Shown here: positions 1-5,914 of the stretch, piece after piece | Layout of the letters: each line of letters starts with the position of its first letter | Position numbering within the stretch: the stretch's first letter is position 1 | Assembly: GCA_002508545.1 (NCBI GenBank) | Contig: DAVH01000013.1 | Location: 4,159-14,318 of the forward strand | DNA: 10,160 bases | DNA from: Methanomassiliicoccus sp. UBA6 | Lineage (GTDB): Archaea > Thermoplasmatota > Thermoplasmata > Methanomassiliicoccales > Methanomassiliicoccaceae | Reading direction: 5' to 3' | Program-made: the position numbers and the translations under genes | The notes under the pieces: model-generated | Told to the model about the DNA's origin: nothing | What the model saw: the letters and a program-made list of their open reading frames with translations, nothing else | Databases searched by the model: none

Positions 1-591
1 GAGCTCCTGCACGCCTTCGGCCTCGAGGACAAGGCCGACGCCAAGGTGCGAACTATCTCCACTGGCCAGAGGCAGAGGATGAACATCATCCGCGGTTTTG
101 TCACCGATCCGAAGCTGATCTTCCTGGACGAGCCGACGCTGGGCCTGGACGTCACCACCAGCCGCGCCATCCGCGAGTACATCAGCGACTGGGTAAGGCT
201 GGAGAAGGGCAGGACGTTGCTGCTTACCACGCATTACATGAGGGAAGCGGAGGAGCTGTGCGACCGGGTGGCCATCATCGATCGCGGGACCATCATGGCG
301 TGCGATTCGCCGGCCGGCCTGAAGAGGCGCATGAACCACGCCTCGACCTTCGAGCTGGACACGACGCCCTTCGATGCGTCCTCGCTCTCGTCCATCCGCG
401 GGGTCAAGGGCGTCAGCGCCGTGGACACCGAGGGCAGGAAGCACATCCGCCTGGTGCTGGAGGATGAGTCGGCGATCTCCGACGTGATCTCGTCCGTGGT
501 CGCCAAGGGCGGCCGGGTGGTGGCGCTGAACAAGGTCGAGGCGACCCTCGAGGACGTGTTCATCGAGCTTGTGGGGAGAGGATTGGGATAG
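1..591 (+). CDS. ABC transporter ATP-binding protein, ABC-2 export type (5' truncated)
   Basis: This is the C-terminal part of an ABC ATPase. The reading frame is open to base 1, so the true start and the Walker A motif lie outside the window, and the GTG at 46 is an internal Val codon. About 196 residues are visible. They show an ABC signature in the variant form STGQRQ (bases 58-75), a Walker B LIFLDEP with catalytic Glu (about 115-135), the D-loop LGLD, and the switch His in TTHYMREAEEL (His about base 232). A C-terminal regulatory extension of about 90 residues follows, as in DrrA/CcmA-type exporters. The protein hydrolyses ATP on the cytoplasmic face to drive the permeases encoded next. 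It ends with TAG, and an SD-like GGAGAGG lies just before that stop. The substrate cannot be told from sequence; drug, lipid or polysaccharide export are family options. Confidence 0.95.
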   Translation, partial: ELLHAFGLEDKADAKVRTISTGQRQRMNIIRGFVTDPKLIFLDEPTLGLDVTTSRAIREYISDWVRLEKGRTLLLTTHYMREAEELCDRVAIIDRGTIMACDSPAGLKRRMNHASTFELDTTPFDASSLSSIRGVKGVSAVDTEGRKHIRLVLEDESAISDVISSVVAKGGRVVALNKVEATLEDVFIELVGRGLG

Positions 592-653
592 TCGAGCTAC
601 CGCTCAACCTCCGGGCGGCGCTGGGGAGGGCATACCCGCGCGTCATCGGGGCG

Positions 654-1400
654 TTGAGGGAACCGTCCTGGACCTTCTTCGATGTACTACTTCCGCTCCT
701 GGGCATCGCCGCGTACATCTATTACTATCGGGCGCTCGGGGCGCCGTCGTCATTCGAGGGCTTCGTGGTGCTCGGAGGAGCGATGACCGCCTTCTGGCTC
801 AACGTACTGTGGGGCATGGCCGCGCAGTTCTACTGGGAGAAGGAGACCGGCAACCTGCAGCTGTTCCTCGTGTCCCCGATGTCCCGTATGGCCCTGCTCG
901 CCGGAATGGCGTTAGGGGGCATGTTCTCCGCCGGAGTGAGAGCGCTGTCGACCCTGTTCCTGGGGATCATAATCTTCGACGTTCACATGACCGTCGCTGA
1001 CCCTCTTCTCCTGGTCGGCGTGTTCGTGGTCACGCTCATCGCCATCTACGGCATGGGGATGATGTTCGCCTCGCTCTTCATGCTGTACGGGCGGGACGCG
1101 TGGAACATCTCCAACCTGCTGCAGGAACCCATCTACCTGGTCTCGGGCTTCTACTTCCCGGTGCGCTCCCTCGGCCCGTGGGTCAGCGCCGCCGCGTCGA
1201 TCATCCCCATCACCCTGGGCCTCGATGCGATGCGCCAGCTGCTGTTCGGGGAGCAGGCATTCGGCCTCATCCCGGTGGACGCCGAGCTGGCCATACTGTG
1301 CGTCCTGGCCGTCGTGTTCCTCATTCTGGCGCGCTATGCCCTCAGGTACATGGAGAACCTGGGGCGGAAGGAAGGGAGGCTGACCCTGAGATGGCAGTGA
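654..1400 (+). CDS. ABC-2 type permease, first of two
   Basis: This is an integral membrane subunit of the ABC exporter. The 248 residues counted from TTG 654 contain about six hydrophobic segments (roughly 8-26, 35-58, 85-108, 117-145, 157-175 and 211-229). They carry typical ABC-2 landmarks: a WEKETGNLQLFLVSP coupling region and the late block EPIYLVSGFYFPV...PITLGLDAMR. It ends in a basic cytoplasmic tail. The start is uncertain. TTG 654 is the only ATG/GTG/TTG in the right part of this frame and has no good ribosome site. The frame continues upstream with a plausible amphipathic N-terminus (LNLRAALGRAYPRVIGALREP). An ATA at 588-590 overlaps the ATPase stop as ATAG and sits seven bases after GGAGAGG, so true initiation may be there. 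The gene overlaps the next permease by ten bases. Confidence 0.9.
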   Translation: MREPSWTFFDVLLPLLGIAAYIYYYRALGAPSSFEGFVVLGGAMTAFWLNVLWGMAAQFYWEKETGNLQLFLVSPMSRMALLAGMALGGMFSAGVRALSTLFLGIIIFDVHMTVADPLLLVGVFVVTLIAIYGMGMMFASLFMLYGRDAWNISNLLQEPIYLVSGFYFPVRSLGPWVSAAASIIPITLGLDAMRQLLFGEQAFGLIPVDAELAILCVLAVVFLILARYALRYMENLGRKEGRLTLRWQ

Positions 1401-2251
1401 GCTCGCACCTCCGCACACTCCGCCACGCCGCGTGGCTGGGCTGGCAGATGGAGTCCAACTGGACCCGCCCGTGGCTGTTCCTCGTCTACTCCATCGTCCG
1501 CCCCATCGCCGCCACCCTCATCCTGGTGGTGATGTTCCTAGTGATCAAGCAGGACGTGGCCAGCGACCCGGTGATGTTCGCCTTCACCTACCTCGGGTCA
1601 GTGTTCTTCATGTTCGTCGCGCAGGTCATGATGGGCGCGACCATGGTGATCATGGAGGACCGCGAGCACTACCAGACCTTGAGGCAGCTGTACATCGCGC
1701 CGATCTCGATGCGGGTGTACATCATCGGGAGGGCGATGAGCAAGCTCGCGCTGACCTCAATCTCGGTGCTCATATCCATCGCCTTCGGCATCCTGGTCCT
1801 AGGACTGCCGCTGGACCCGGCAGCGGTCGACTGGCCTCTGTTCGCCGCGGCCATGGCCCTGGGTATCGGGTGCATCCTGGCGATCGGCGTCGCGCTCGCC
1901 GGAATAACCTTCTTGACGGCGAAGCACAGCTCCGGCATCAACGAAGGCATCGCCGGAGCGTTCTACCTGCTGTGCGGGACGCTGTTCCCGCTGACCGTCC
2001 TGCCGCCCTGGGGGCAGTCGGTCGGGATGGCCATACCGCTGACCTATTGGCTCGAGCTAGTTCGCCGCTCCCTCTACCCCGGGAGCGGGATCGAGACCAT
2101 CAGCGGGCTGGGGGAGTTCTCCTCCACCACCATCATGCTGTACCTTGTCGTCTCCGCCCTGGCGTTCCTGGCCGCGTCGACGCTGATCTTCCGCTACGCC
2201 GACCGCCGGGCCCGCCGGGCCGGCAAGGTGGACATGACCACCAGCTACTGA
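1391..2251 (+). CDS. ABC-2 type permease, second of two
   Basis: This 286-residue integral membrane protein is the likely partner of the preceding permease in a heteromeric exporter. The start chosen is ATG 1391, which overlaps the previous gene's TGA (1398-1400) and is preceded by GGAGG at 1375-1379. GTG 1397, in the same frame and overlapping as GTGA, is an alternative. Residues about 28-53, 62-88, 120-139, 147-176, 184-205 and 246-266 are hydrophobic. A short loop MEDREHYQTLRQLYIAPIS (89-106) matches the ABC-2 cytoplasmic coupling region, and FYLLCGTLFPLTVLP...IPLTYWLELVRR is the late ABC-2 block. The tail is strongly basic (RYADRRARRAGK). Sequence similarity to permease 1 is weak beyond the fold, which suggests old divergence. 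The stop lies one base from the stop of the convergent zinc-ribbon gene. Confidence 0.92.
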   Translation: MAVSSHLRTLRHAAWLGWQMESNWTRPWLFLVYSIVRPIAATLILVVMFLVIKQDVASDPVMFAFTYLGSVFFMFVAQVMMGATMVIMEDREHYQTLRQLYIAPISMRVYIIGRAMSKLALTSISVLISIAFGILVLGLPLDPAAVDWPLFAAAMALGIGCILAIGVALAGITFLTAKHSSGINEGIAGAFYLLCGTLFPLTVLPPWGQSVGMAIPLTYWLELVRRSLYPGSGIETISGLGEFSSTTIMLYLVVSALAFLAASTLIFRYADRRARRAGKVDMTTSY

Positions 2252-2252
2252 T

Positions 2253-2576
2253 CTAACGGTAAGCCTCACGGGCGCACTGGCACCTCTCCGGTGGCAGGCC
2301 GCAGCTGAAGCACCGCGGTCCGAGTTCGAGCGCGGGCTCGACCTCGGCTTCCATCTCCATCTTCTGGGGGGCCATGTCCTTCAGCCCATTGTACTGGTCG
2401 GAGAGGTCGCCCATGACCGTCTCGAAGCAGGACGCGCACATGCAAGGCGCTCCCCTGGGCTTCTCGCGGTTGCCCATGCGCACGAACATCACTCCCTTGC
2501 CGATGTCCTCGGAGCACCTAGTGCACTTCCGCTTGCGGGACGCCAGCTCTACCCAGATACGAAAATCCTTGTCCAT
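2253..2576 (-). CDS. Small double zinc-ribbon protein, function unknown
   Basis: The 107 residues carry nine cysteines in two clusters. Cluster 1 is C18xxC21 with C45xCxxC50 (KCTRC and CMCASC), which could form a treble-clef or zinc-ribbon site. Cluster 2 is C89xxC92 with C99xC101 (CFSCG and RCQC) at the extreme C-terminus. Between them lies a Met/Glu-rich linker (about 66-86). There is no signal peptide or membrane segment, so it is probably cytosolic. The spacing suggests two metal sites, but I do not recognise a named family; nucleic-acid or protein binding are both possible. ATG 2576 is the first Met. A perfect 7-bp dyad with a TTCG centre lies four bases upstream, and a TATA-like box is at 2609-2616. 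The gene converges on the ABC operon with one base between stops and ends in TAG. Confidence 0.82.
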   Translation of the reverse strand: MDKDFRIWVELASRKRKCTRCSEDIGKGVMFVRMGNREKPRGAPCMCASCFETVMGDLSDQYNGLKDMAPQKMEMEAEVEPALELGPRCFSCGLPPERCQCAREAYR

Positions 2577-2579
2577 TTT

Positions 2580-2597
2580 CCCATCCTTCGGGATGGG
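2580..2597. promoter_or_regulatory. Perfect inverted repeat, possible operator or leader hairpin
   Basis: CCCATCC-TTCG-GGATGGG is a perfect 7-bp stem with a four-base centre, three bases before the zinc-ribbon start codon. On the plus strand the loop would be a UUCG tetraloop closed by C-G, a very stable type. On the minus strand, the sense strand of the gene, the loop is CGAA. The predicted transcription start (about 25 bases from the TATA-like box) falls inside the repeat, so a DNA-level repressor site is at least as likely as an RNA hairpin. Confidence 0.5.
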
Positions 2598-2608
2598 ACG
2601 TTTCTCCG

Positions 2609-2616
2609 GTTTAAGG
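2609..2616 (-). promoter_or_regulatory. TATA-like box for the zinc-ribbon gene
   Basis: CCTTAAACC, read on the minus strand, is the only AT-rich patch at the right distance. It lies about 36 bases before the start codon and predicts a leader of roughly ten bases. The match to the archaeal TATA consensus is modest. Confidence 0.35.
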
Positions 2617-2683
2617 ACGTTGCGACCTGATTATGGAACGTGAAAATCCGGCCTCGCCCCGCGCCAGGGTGGGTGCACCGATG

Positions 2684-2699
2684 CAAAAAGAATTAAAGG
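2684..2699 (+). promoter_or_regulatory. Probable promoter (BRE/TATA-like) of tRNA-Arg
   Basis: The A-rich stretch AAAAAGAATTAAAG lies 25-35 bases before the mature tRNA 5' end, in an otherwise GC-rich spacer. It fits the position of an archaeal BRE plus TATA element. The remainder of the 144-base spacer 2577-2720 shows no gene. Confidence 0.42.
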
Positions 2700-2720
2700 G
2701 GGAACTGTTACAGGGGAGAT

Positions 2721-2794
2721 GCCCGAGTGGGGTAGCTTGGATATCCTAAGAGATTGCGGATCTTTAGACCCGGGTTCGAATCCCGGCTCGGGCG
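2721..2794 (+). tRNA. tRNA-Arg (anticodon GCG)
   Basis: This is a complete cloverleaf of 74 bases. The acceptor stem GCCCGAG/CTCGGGC is perfect, and the T-arm CCGGG-TTCGAAT-CCCGG is perfect. The D-arm contains the invariant GG, and the anticodon loop is TTGCGGA with GCG at 2756-2758. The anticodon stem AGAGA/TCTTT is AT-rich with one G-T wobble, weak for such a GC-rich molecule. The GCG anticodon reads CGC and CGU. The variable loop is short (AGAC) and the discriminator base is G. No CCA is encoded (the sequence continues GCATTT), so CCA must be added after transcription. There is no intron. It points toward rqcH, 31 bases away, across a pyrimidine-rich spacer. Confidence 0.9.
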
Positions 2795-2795
2795 C

Positions 2796-2827
2796 ATTTC
2801 TCCCACTCCCCTGATCCTTCTCTTCTC
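2796..2827 (+). terminator. Pyrimidine-rich spacer, possible tRNA-Arg terminator
   Basis: Between the tRNA-Arg 3' end and the convergent rqcH stop the plus strand is almost entirely C and T, with short T runs (TTTCTCCC, TTCTCTTCTC). Archaeal termination often needs only T-rich stretches and no hairpin. The T runs here are short, so the call is tentative. Confidence 0.3.
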
Positions 2828-4769
2828 AGTTCTCGTCCAGCCTTTCAGGTTCTTCTTCGATGCCCTCCATCCGGGATATCTCGACCTCTCCCGGCGGCAG
2901 GATGCGGGCGATCTCCTCCTCCGGCACGTCGAACATCTTGGCCAGGGTGGCCGATGCCTTGGTCTTCACCTTCTTCCCGGGTTCGATGACCACGTACCTC
3001 GAGGCGTTGGCCTCCACCGCGCCCAGGGGCCCGCACATGATCTTGCGCTCCCCCTCGTACATTATCTCGCCGACCGCCAGCATAAGCGGCAGGTGGTACT
3101 CGTAGTTGCGCTTCCCCCGGATCACGAAGGCGCCGCGGGGGACGAACTCCCCGGCCTGGGCCATCTTGCTGACCTGGTCCGGCAGGACCCAGTACGCCGT
3201 GCCCTCGGACGCCCCGGCCATCCATGCCTTCGAGTGCGCCAGCGCGAAGGTGCAGGCCTCGATCATCTCGTCCTCGGTGGCCTCGGCCCCGTTGAGCACG
3301 ACGACGCTCGGAGCGCCGTGGACGTCGGCGTGGGCGAAGCGCTCGGTCGTCTTCAGGTGCTTCTTCACCAGCTGGTCGTTGCTGTGCGCGTCCCTTCCTC
3401 CGAGAACGAGGTGCCCTCCGGAGGTGATGAACCACTTGTACCGCTCGAACCAGAACTCCTTGGTCTTCTTGGCGGTGCGCTTCTCCTGCTTCTTTCGCAC
3501 CTCGCCCTCCTTGACCTTCTGGGCCAGGCGCTTCTCCGTCTCCGCCAGCGCCTCCTGTGCGCCACGCATCTTGTCCTTCGATTCCTTTCCCCGCTGGTAC
3601 AGGGCGTTGGCGTTCCCCTCGACGCCCAGCGTGTAGTCCAAAGTGACCTCCTTGCCGGCGATGAGCGCCACGACCTTGTGCTCCTCGGGGTCGACCTTGC
3701 TGATGTTCGGTATCGAGGAGAGCGCCTCCCTGGTGCGCTCCCAGTTGAGGCCCTCGGCCGCGGCCTTCAGCTTCTTGAGGAGGGCGTCGGTGCCCATGTA
3801 GTCGGAGTAGATCGCTTCGGCCTGCTCCGCGTATCCTTTCGCCTCGGCGAGCTGCGTCTCCACCGCCGCCCGCTGCTGCGCCAGCTGGCGCTGCAGGCGC
3901 TGGACCTCGGGGTCCTCCTTCTCCCCGGCCACCGGGACGCGCTCCACCACGTAGTTGTGGATGGCGTCCGAGAACGTGGGGTGCTCGCGGACCTCGCGGT
4001 CGGCGTACTGGATCAGCGGCACCGGGGTCACGTCGATCGGCTTGCCGTTCTCCAGCACCTCCCTCGCCCGCGGCGCTCCGGCGGCCTCCTTGAGCAGCAG
4101 GGTCAGCGCATCGTACAGCTTGGAAACCTCCTCGGGACCGAGCGATTTGGCCTTGCGGTCCTTGTCCACCCCGGCCCGGAGGCAGGTCTCCTCGGCGTAC
4201 TGCCCGCCGATGTTGATCGCCGTGGCCAGCGTGCGCACGGCGTCCGAGGTCGAGGCCAAGAAGGCCTTGCGGAACCCCTCCTCGTCCATCTCCAGCGGGT
4301 TGAAGCGCGAGGGCGGGAAGGAGTACTCGAGGCCGGGACGTACCTCGCGGTGGCGCCACTTGCGCGAGTGGACGGCGTTGAGGATCTTGCCTCCGGACAC
4401 CAGCACCAGGTTCCCGTCGCCGAAGAGCTCGATCACCAGCTGGTACTGGTTCGGCCCCTTCTCCAGGTCGAGCACGACGATGCGGTCGAACTCCCGCTGG
4501 CGCACGGCTGAGATGCGGGTGTTGGTGAGGTACTTGCGCAGGTTCACGGCGAACTGGGAGGGCATGTCCGGGGTCTCCGGCTTCTCCGGCGCGATGTACA
4601 GCCACCGCATGTCCTGCAGGACCAGTTCCTTTTTCCCTCCGGGAGCATTGATCCTCAGGAGGACGTTCTTCACGTCCCAGTGGAAGACCTTGTCGAGGTA
4701 ACCGCCCACCAGGGACTGCATCTCCCCGACCATGGCCAGGACGTCGAACGTGCTCATTTCTTCCTTCAT
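2826..4769 (-). CDS. rqcH: RqcH/NEMF (NFACT family) ribosome quality control factor
   Basis: This 647-residue protein is the archaeal member of the Rqc2/NEMF/RqcH family. Family members bind the obstructed large ribosomal subunit with its stuck peptidyl-tRNA and recruit tRNA to extend the nascent chain (CAT tails in yeast, Ala tails in Bacillus). The NFACT-N domain spans about 5-190 and includes the conserved Asp-Arg pair (REFDRIVVLDLE, D95/R96) needed for tailing in bacterial RqcH. Helical and coiled-coil segments lie at about 285-325 and 395-437. The NFACT-R domain spans about 440-560 (FWFERYKWFITSGGHLVLGG, then the HADVHGAPSVV block). A basic stretch and an acidic tail follow. Start: ATG 4769; Met5 (codon at 4755-4757) is a real alternative because AAGGAAG precedes it. 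It is divergent from the GNAT gene and convergent with tRNA-Arg. What archaeal RqcH adds in vivo is inferred, not shown here. Confidence 0.95.
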   Translation of the reverse strand: MKEEMSTFDVLAMVGEMQSLVGGYLDKVFHWDVKNVLLRINAPGGKKELVLQDMRWLYIAPEKPETPDMPSQFAVNLRKYLTNTRISAVRQREFDRIVVLDLEKGPNQYQLVIELFGDGNLVLVSGGKILNAVHSRKWRHREVRPGLEYSFPPSRFNPLEMDEEGFRKAFLASTSDAVRTLATAINIGGQYAEETCLRAGVDKDRKAKSLGPEEVSKLYDALTLLLKEAAGAPRAREVLENGKPIDVTPVPLIQYADREVREHPTFSDAIHNYVVERVPVAGEKEDPEVQRLQRQLAQQRAAVETQLAEAKGYAEQAEAIYSDYMGTDALLKKLKAAAEGLNWERTREALSSIPNISKVDPEEHKVVALIAGKEVTLDYTLGVEGNANALYQRGKESKDKMRGAQEALAETEKRLAQKVKEGEVRKKQEKRTAKKTKEFWFERYKWFITSGGHLVLGGRDAHSNDQLVKKHLKTTERFAHADVHGAPSVVVLNGAEATEDEMIEACTFALAHSKAWMAGASEGTAYWVLPDQVSKMAQAGEFVPRGAFVIRGKRNYEYHLPLMLAVGEIMYEGERKIMCGPLGAVEANASRYVVIEPGKKVKTKASATLAKMFDVPEEEIARILPPGEVEISRMEGIEEEPERLDEN

Positions 4770-4793
4770 CGCTCCCCATCTACCCTTCTGAGG

Positions 4794-4803
4794 GGATAAG
4801 CTT
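4794..4803 (-). promoter_or_regulatory. TATA-like box for rqcH
   Basis: On the minus strand AAAGCTTATCC is centred about 30 bases before ATG 4769. The predicted transcript would be almost leaderless for that ATG, or have a leader of about 15 bases for the Met5 start, which has its own SD-like sequence. Confidence 0.4.
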
Positions 4804-4825
4804 TGCTGGGTCTCTCGCCCGTCGG

Positions 4826-4834
4826 CATATTAAT
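4826..4834 (+). promoter_or_regulatory. TATA box for the GNAT gene
   Basis: CATATTAAT lies about 28 bases before ATG 4859, which predicts transcription starting at or next to the ATG. The weak Shine-Dalgarno match before the ATG agrees with a leaderless mRNA. Confidence 0.5.
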
Positions 4835-4858
4835 CCCGGGAAGCTCATTGGCGGTAGC

Positions 4859-5341
4859 ATGATCGCCCGGGCGACCGTCGGCGACCTGCCCGCGATACTC
4901 GAGCTGCAGCGGCAGGCGTTTCGAGAGGAAGCGGAGCACGTCGGCGACATGAGCATCAAGCCTATGACCCAGACCCTGGAGGGGCTGCGGGCGGAGTTCG
5001 ACGCCTCGGTCATTCTGAAGTACGTGCTGGACGGCGAGATCGTCGGCTCCGTCCGGGCGAGGATGGACGGCCACACCTGCCGGATCTCCCGCCTCGTCGT
5101 CCGCCCGGACCACTGGCGGCAGGGTATCGGCCGTCGGCTGATGGAGGAGGTCGAGCGCTTGTTCGCCGGCGCGGAGCGCTTCGAGCTGTACACTCGCGAG
5201 GACCACTCCACCACCCGGCCGTTCTACCGCAGCCTCGGCTACGCTCCGTTCCGCACCGAGAGGCACAGCGACGCCCTGAGCTTCGTGCACCTCTTCAAGG
5301 CCGGGCGCGGGGACGCAGGGACCAGCCGTACAAAAGAATAG
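4859..5341 (+). CDS. GNAT family N-acetyltransferase
   Basis: This is a single-domain, 160-residue acyltransferase that would move an acetyl group from acetyl-CoA to an amine. The N-terminal part starts IARATVGDLPAILELQRQAF, typical of the first GNAT strand and helix. Motif A is RLVVRPDHWRQGIGRRLM (78-95), whose GIG loop binds the CoA pyrophosphate. Trp86 occupies the place often held by Gln or Arg, a known sort of variation. The motif B region TRPFYRSLGYAPF (119-131) carries the usual FYRSLGY. The C-terminal dozen residues look like an unstructured tail. The substrate is unknown; small-molecule or protein N-acetylation are both possible. Start: ATG 4859 with a TATA box about 28 bases upstream, suggesting a leaderless transcript. 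The TAG stop abuts the TATA box of the next gene. Confidence 0.93.
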   Translation: MIARATVGDLPAILELQRQAFREEAEHVGDMSIKPMTQTLEGLRAEFDASVILKYVLDGEIVGSVRARMDGHTCRISRLVVRPDHWRQGIGRRLMEEVERLFAGAERFELYTREDHSTTRPFYRSLGYAPFRTERHSDALSFVHLFKAGRGDAGTSRTKE

Positions 5342-5348
5342 TATATTT
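5342..5348 (+). promoter_or_regulatory. TATA box for the 117-residue protein gene
   Basis: TATATTT directly follows the GNAT stop codon and lies about 25 bases before TTG 5370. It predicts initiation of transcription at the TTG itself, which supports both the unusual start codon and a leaderless mRNA. Confidence 0.55.
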
Positions 5349-5369
5349 CCAATTCCCTGACGTCTAACA

Positions 5370-5723
5370 TTGATCGATGTCGAGGATGTCATACTGCAGA
5401 GGATAGACCAGCTGGAGGAGGACGAGCCGGACCTGGAGACCGACTACGAGCTCATCGCTCCGGACAACTACGGCGTGATCTCGGTGCTCACCGCAGAGGG
5501 GATAATCGGCGCCGAGTTCATCGAGTCGGACATCAGCTGGGCGAGGAACGATGCGGTCGAGGAGTACAACGAGGCGGCGCGGGACGGCCTGTACGTGGTG
5601 GTCATCGTGCCCAACGATGCGTACTTCGAGGCGCTGCACCGCATCAGCCGGCGGGGAAGGGGCAACATCGAGGTGTACAGCTACGAGTCCCTGGGCATAC
5701 TCTCCACACCCATGGCCGGGTGA
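5370..5723 (+). CDS. Hypothetical protein, 117 residues, TTG start
   Basis: I do not recognise the family. The protein is acidic and soluble, with no signal peptide, membrane segment or cysteine cluster. The order looks alpha then beta: a Glu/Asp-rich helix (residues 3-20), strands around YGVISVLTAEGIIGAEFI (34-51), a helix WARNDAVEEYNEAARDG (57-73), a strong hydrophobic strand LYVVVIVP (74-81), a helix DAYFEALHRISRRG (83-96), and a last strand IEVYSYESLGIL. The strand-helix-strand end resembles a small Rossmann-like or nuclease-like core, but no catalytic motif can be named. TTG 5370 is the only usable start, has no Shine-Dalgarno sequence, and sits 25 bases after a TATA box. It lies 28 bases after the GNAT gene but probably has its own promoter. 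Confidence 0.75.
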   Translation: MIDVEDVILQRIDQLEEDEPDLETDYELIAPDNYGVISVLTAEGIIGAEFIESDISWARNDAVEEYNEAARDGLYVVVIVPNDAYFEALHRISRRGRGNIEVYSYESLGILSTPMAG

Positions 5724-5742
5724 CGCCAGCGATGTCGAAACC

Positions 5743-5750
5743 TATATTAA
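5743..5750 (+). promoter_or_regulatory. TATA box of tRNA-Thr
   Basis: TATATTAA lies about 30 bases upstream of the mature tRNA-Thr 5' end, in the 54-base spacer after the 117-residue gene, and matches the archaeal TATA pattern well. Confidence 0.55.
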
Positions 5751-5777
5751 CGACAAGCGAATTGATGGTCTCCATCC

Positions 5778-5849
5778 GCCACTGTGGCTTAGTGGTATAG
5801 CGACGCCTTGGTAAGGCGTAGGTCGAGGGTTCAATTCCCTCCAGTGGCT
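5778..5849 (+). tRNA. tRNA-Thr (anticodon GGT)
   Basis: This is a clean cloverleaf of 72 bases. The acceptor stem is GCCACTG/CAGTGGC, the D-arm GCTT-AGTGGTA-TAGC, and the anticodon arm ACGCC-TTGGTAA-GGCGT with GGT at 5810-5812. The variable loop is AGGTC and the T-arm GAGGG-TTCAATT-CCCTC. All four stems pair, with one G-T wobble in the D-stem. The discriminator base is T, as reported for some archaeal tRNA-Thr. It reads ACC and ACU codons. A CCA follows directly in the genome (5850-5852), unlike tRNA-Arg in this window. There is no intron. Confidence 0.96.
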
Positions 5850-5875
5850 CCACTCCCAATTTTCTATGAGATTAA

Positions 5876-5883
5876 TTATATAA
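5876..5883 (+). promoter_or_regulatory. TATA box of the surface-protein gene
   Basis: TTATATAA, inside the AT-rich patch 5871-5887, is the best TATA box in the window. It predicts transcription from about 5906-5910, giving a leader of 20-odd bases before ATG 5932. Confidence 0.6.
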
Positions 5884-5914
5884 CTTTGTAATCCGATTCT
5901 GGCCCACTCCAAGG

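Noticed and set aside
589..657. Pyrrolysine read-through of the ATPase TAG
   Set aside because: The frame after the TAG reaches TGA at 655-657 after a short low-quality peptide, so read-through adds nothing meaningful.
1100..1390. 97-codon upstream extension of the second permease
   Set aside because: It runs inside the first permease in another frame and translates to Pro/Arg/Gly-rich sequence. ATG 1391 with GGAGG upstream is a far better start.
2721..2794. Reading the tRNA as tRNA-Ala (anticodon TGC, shifted by one base)
   Set aside because: That register puts a G-A mismatch at the base of the loop, and the acceptor lacks the G3-U70 pair of tRNA-Ala. The GCG register gives a paired stem and a normal TTGCGGA loop.
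2754..4511. 585-codon open frame on the plus strand, antisense to rqcH
   Set aside because: The translation is Leu/Val/Arg-rich without domains, and it starts inside tRNA-Arg. The rqcH frame shows true family motifs. GC-rich DNA commonly leaves such shadow frames open.
2845..4779. 644-codon minus-strand frame shifted from rqcH
   Set aside because: It is low-complexity Arg/Gly/Pro/Ala translation of the same DNA, a typical GC-bias artefact.
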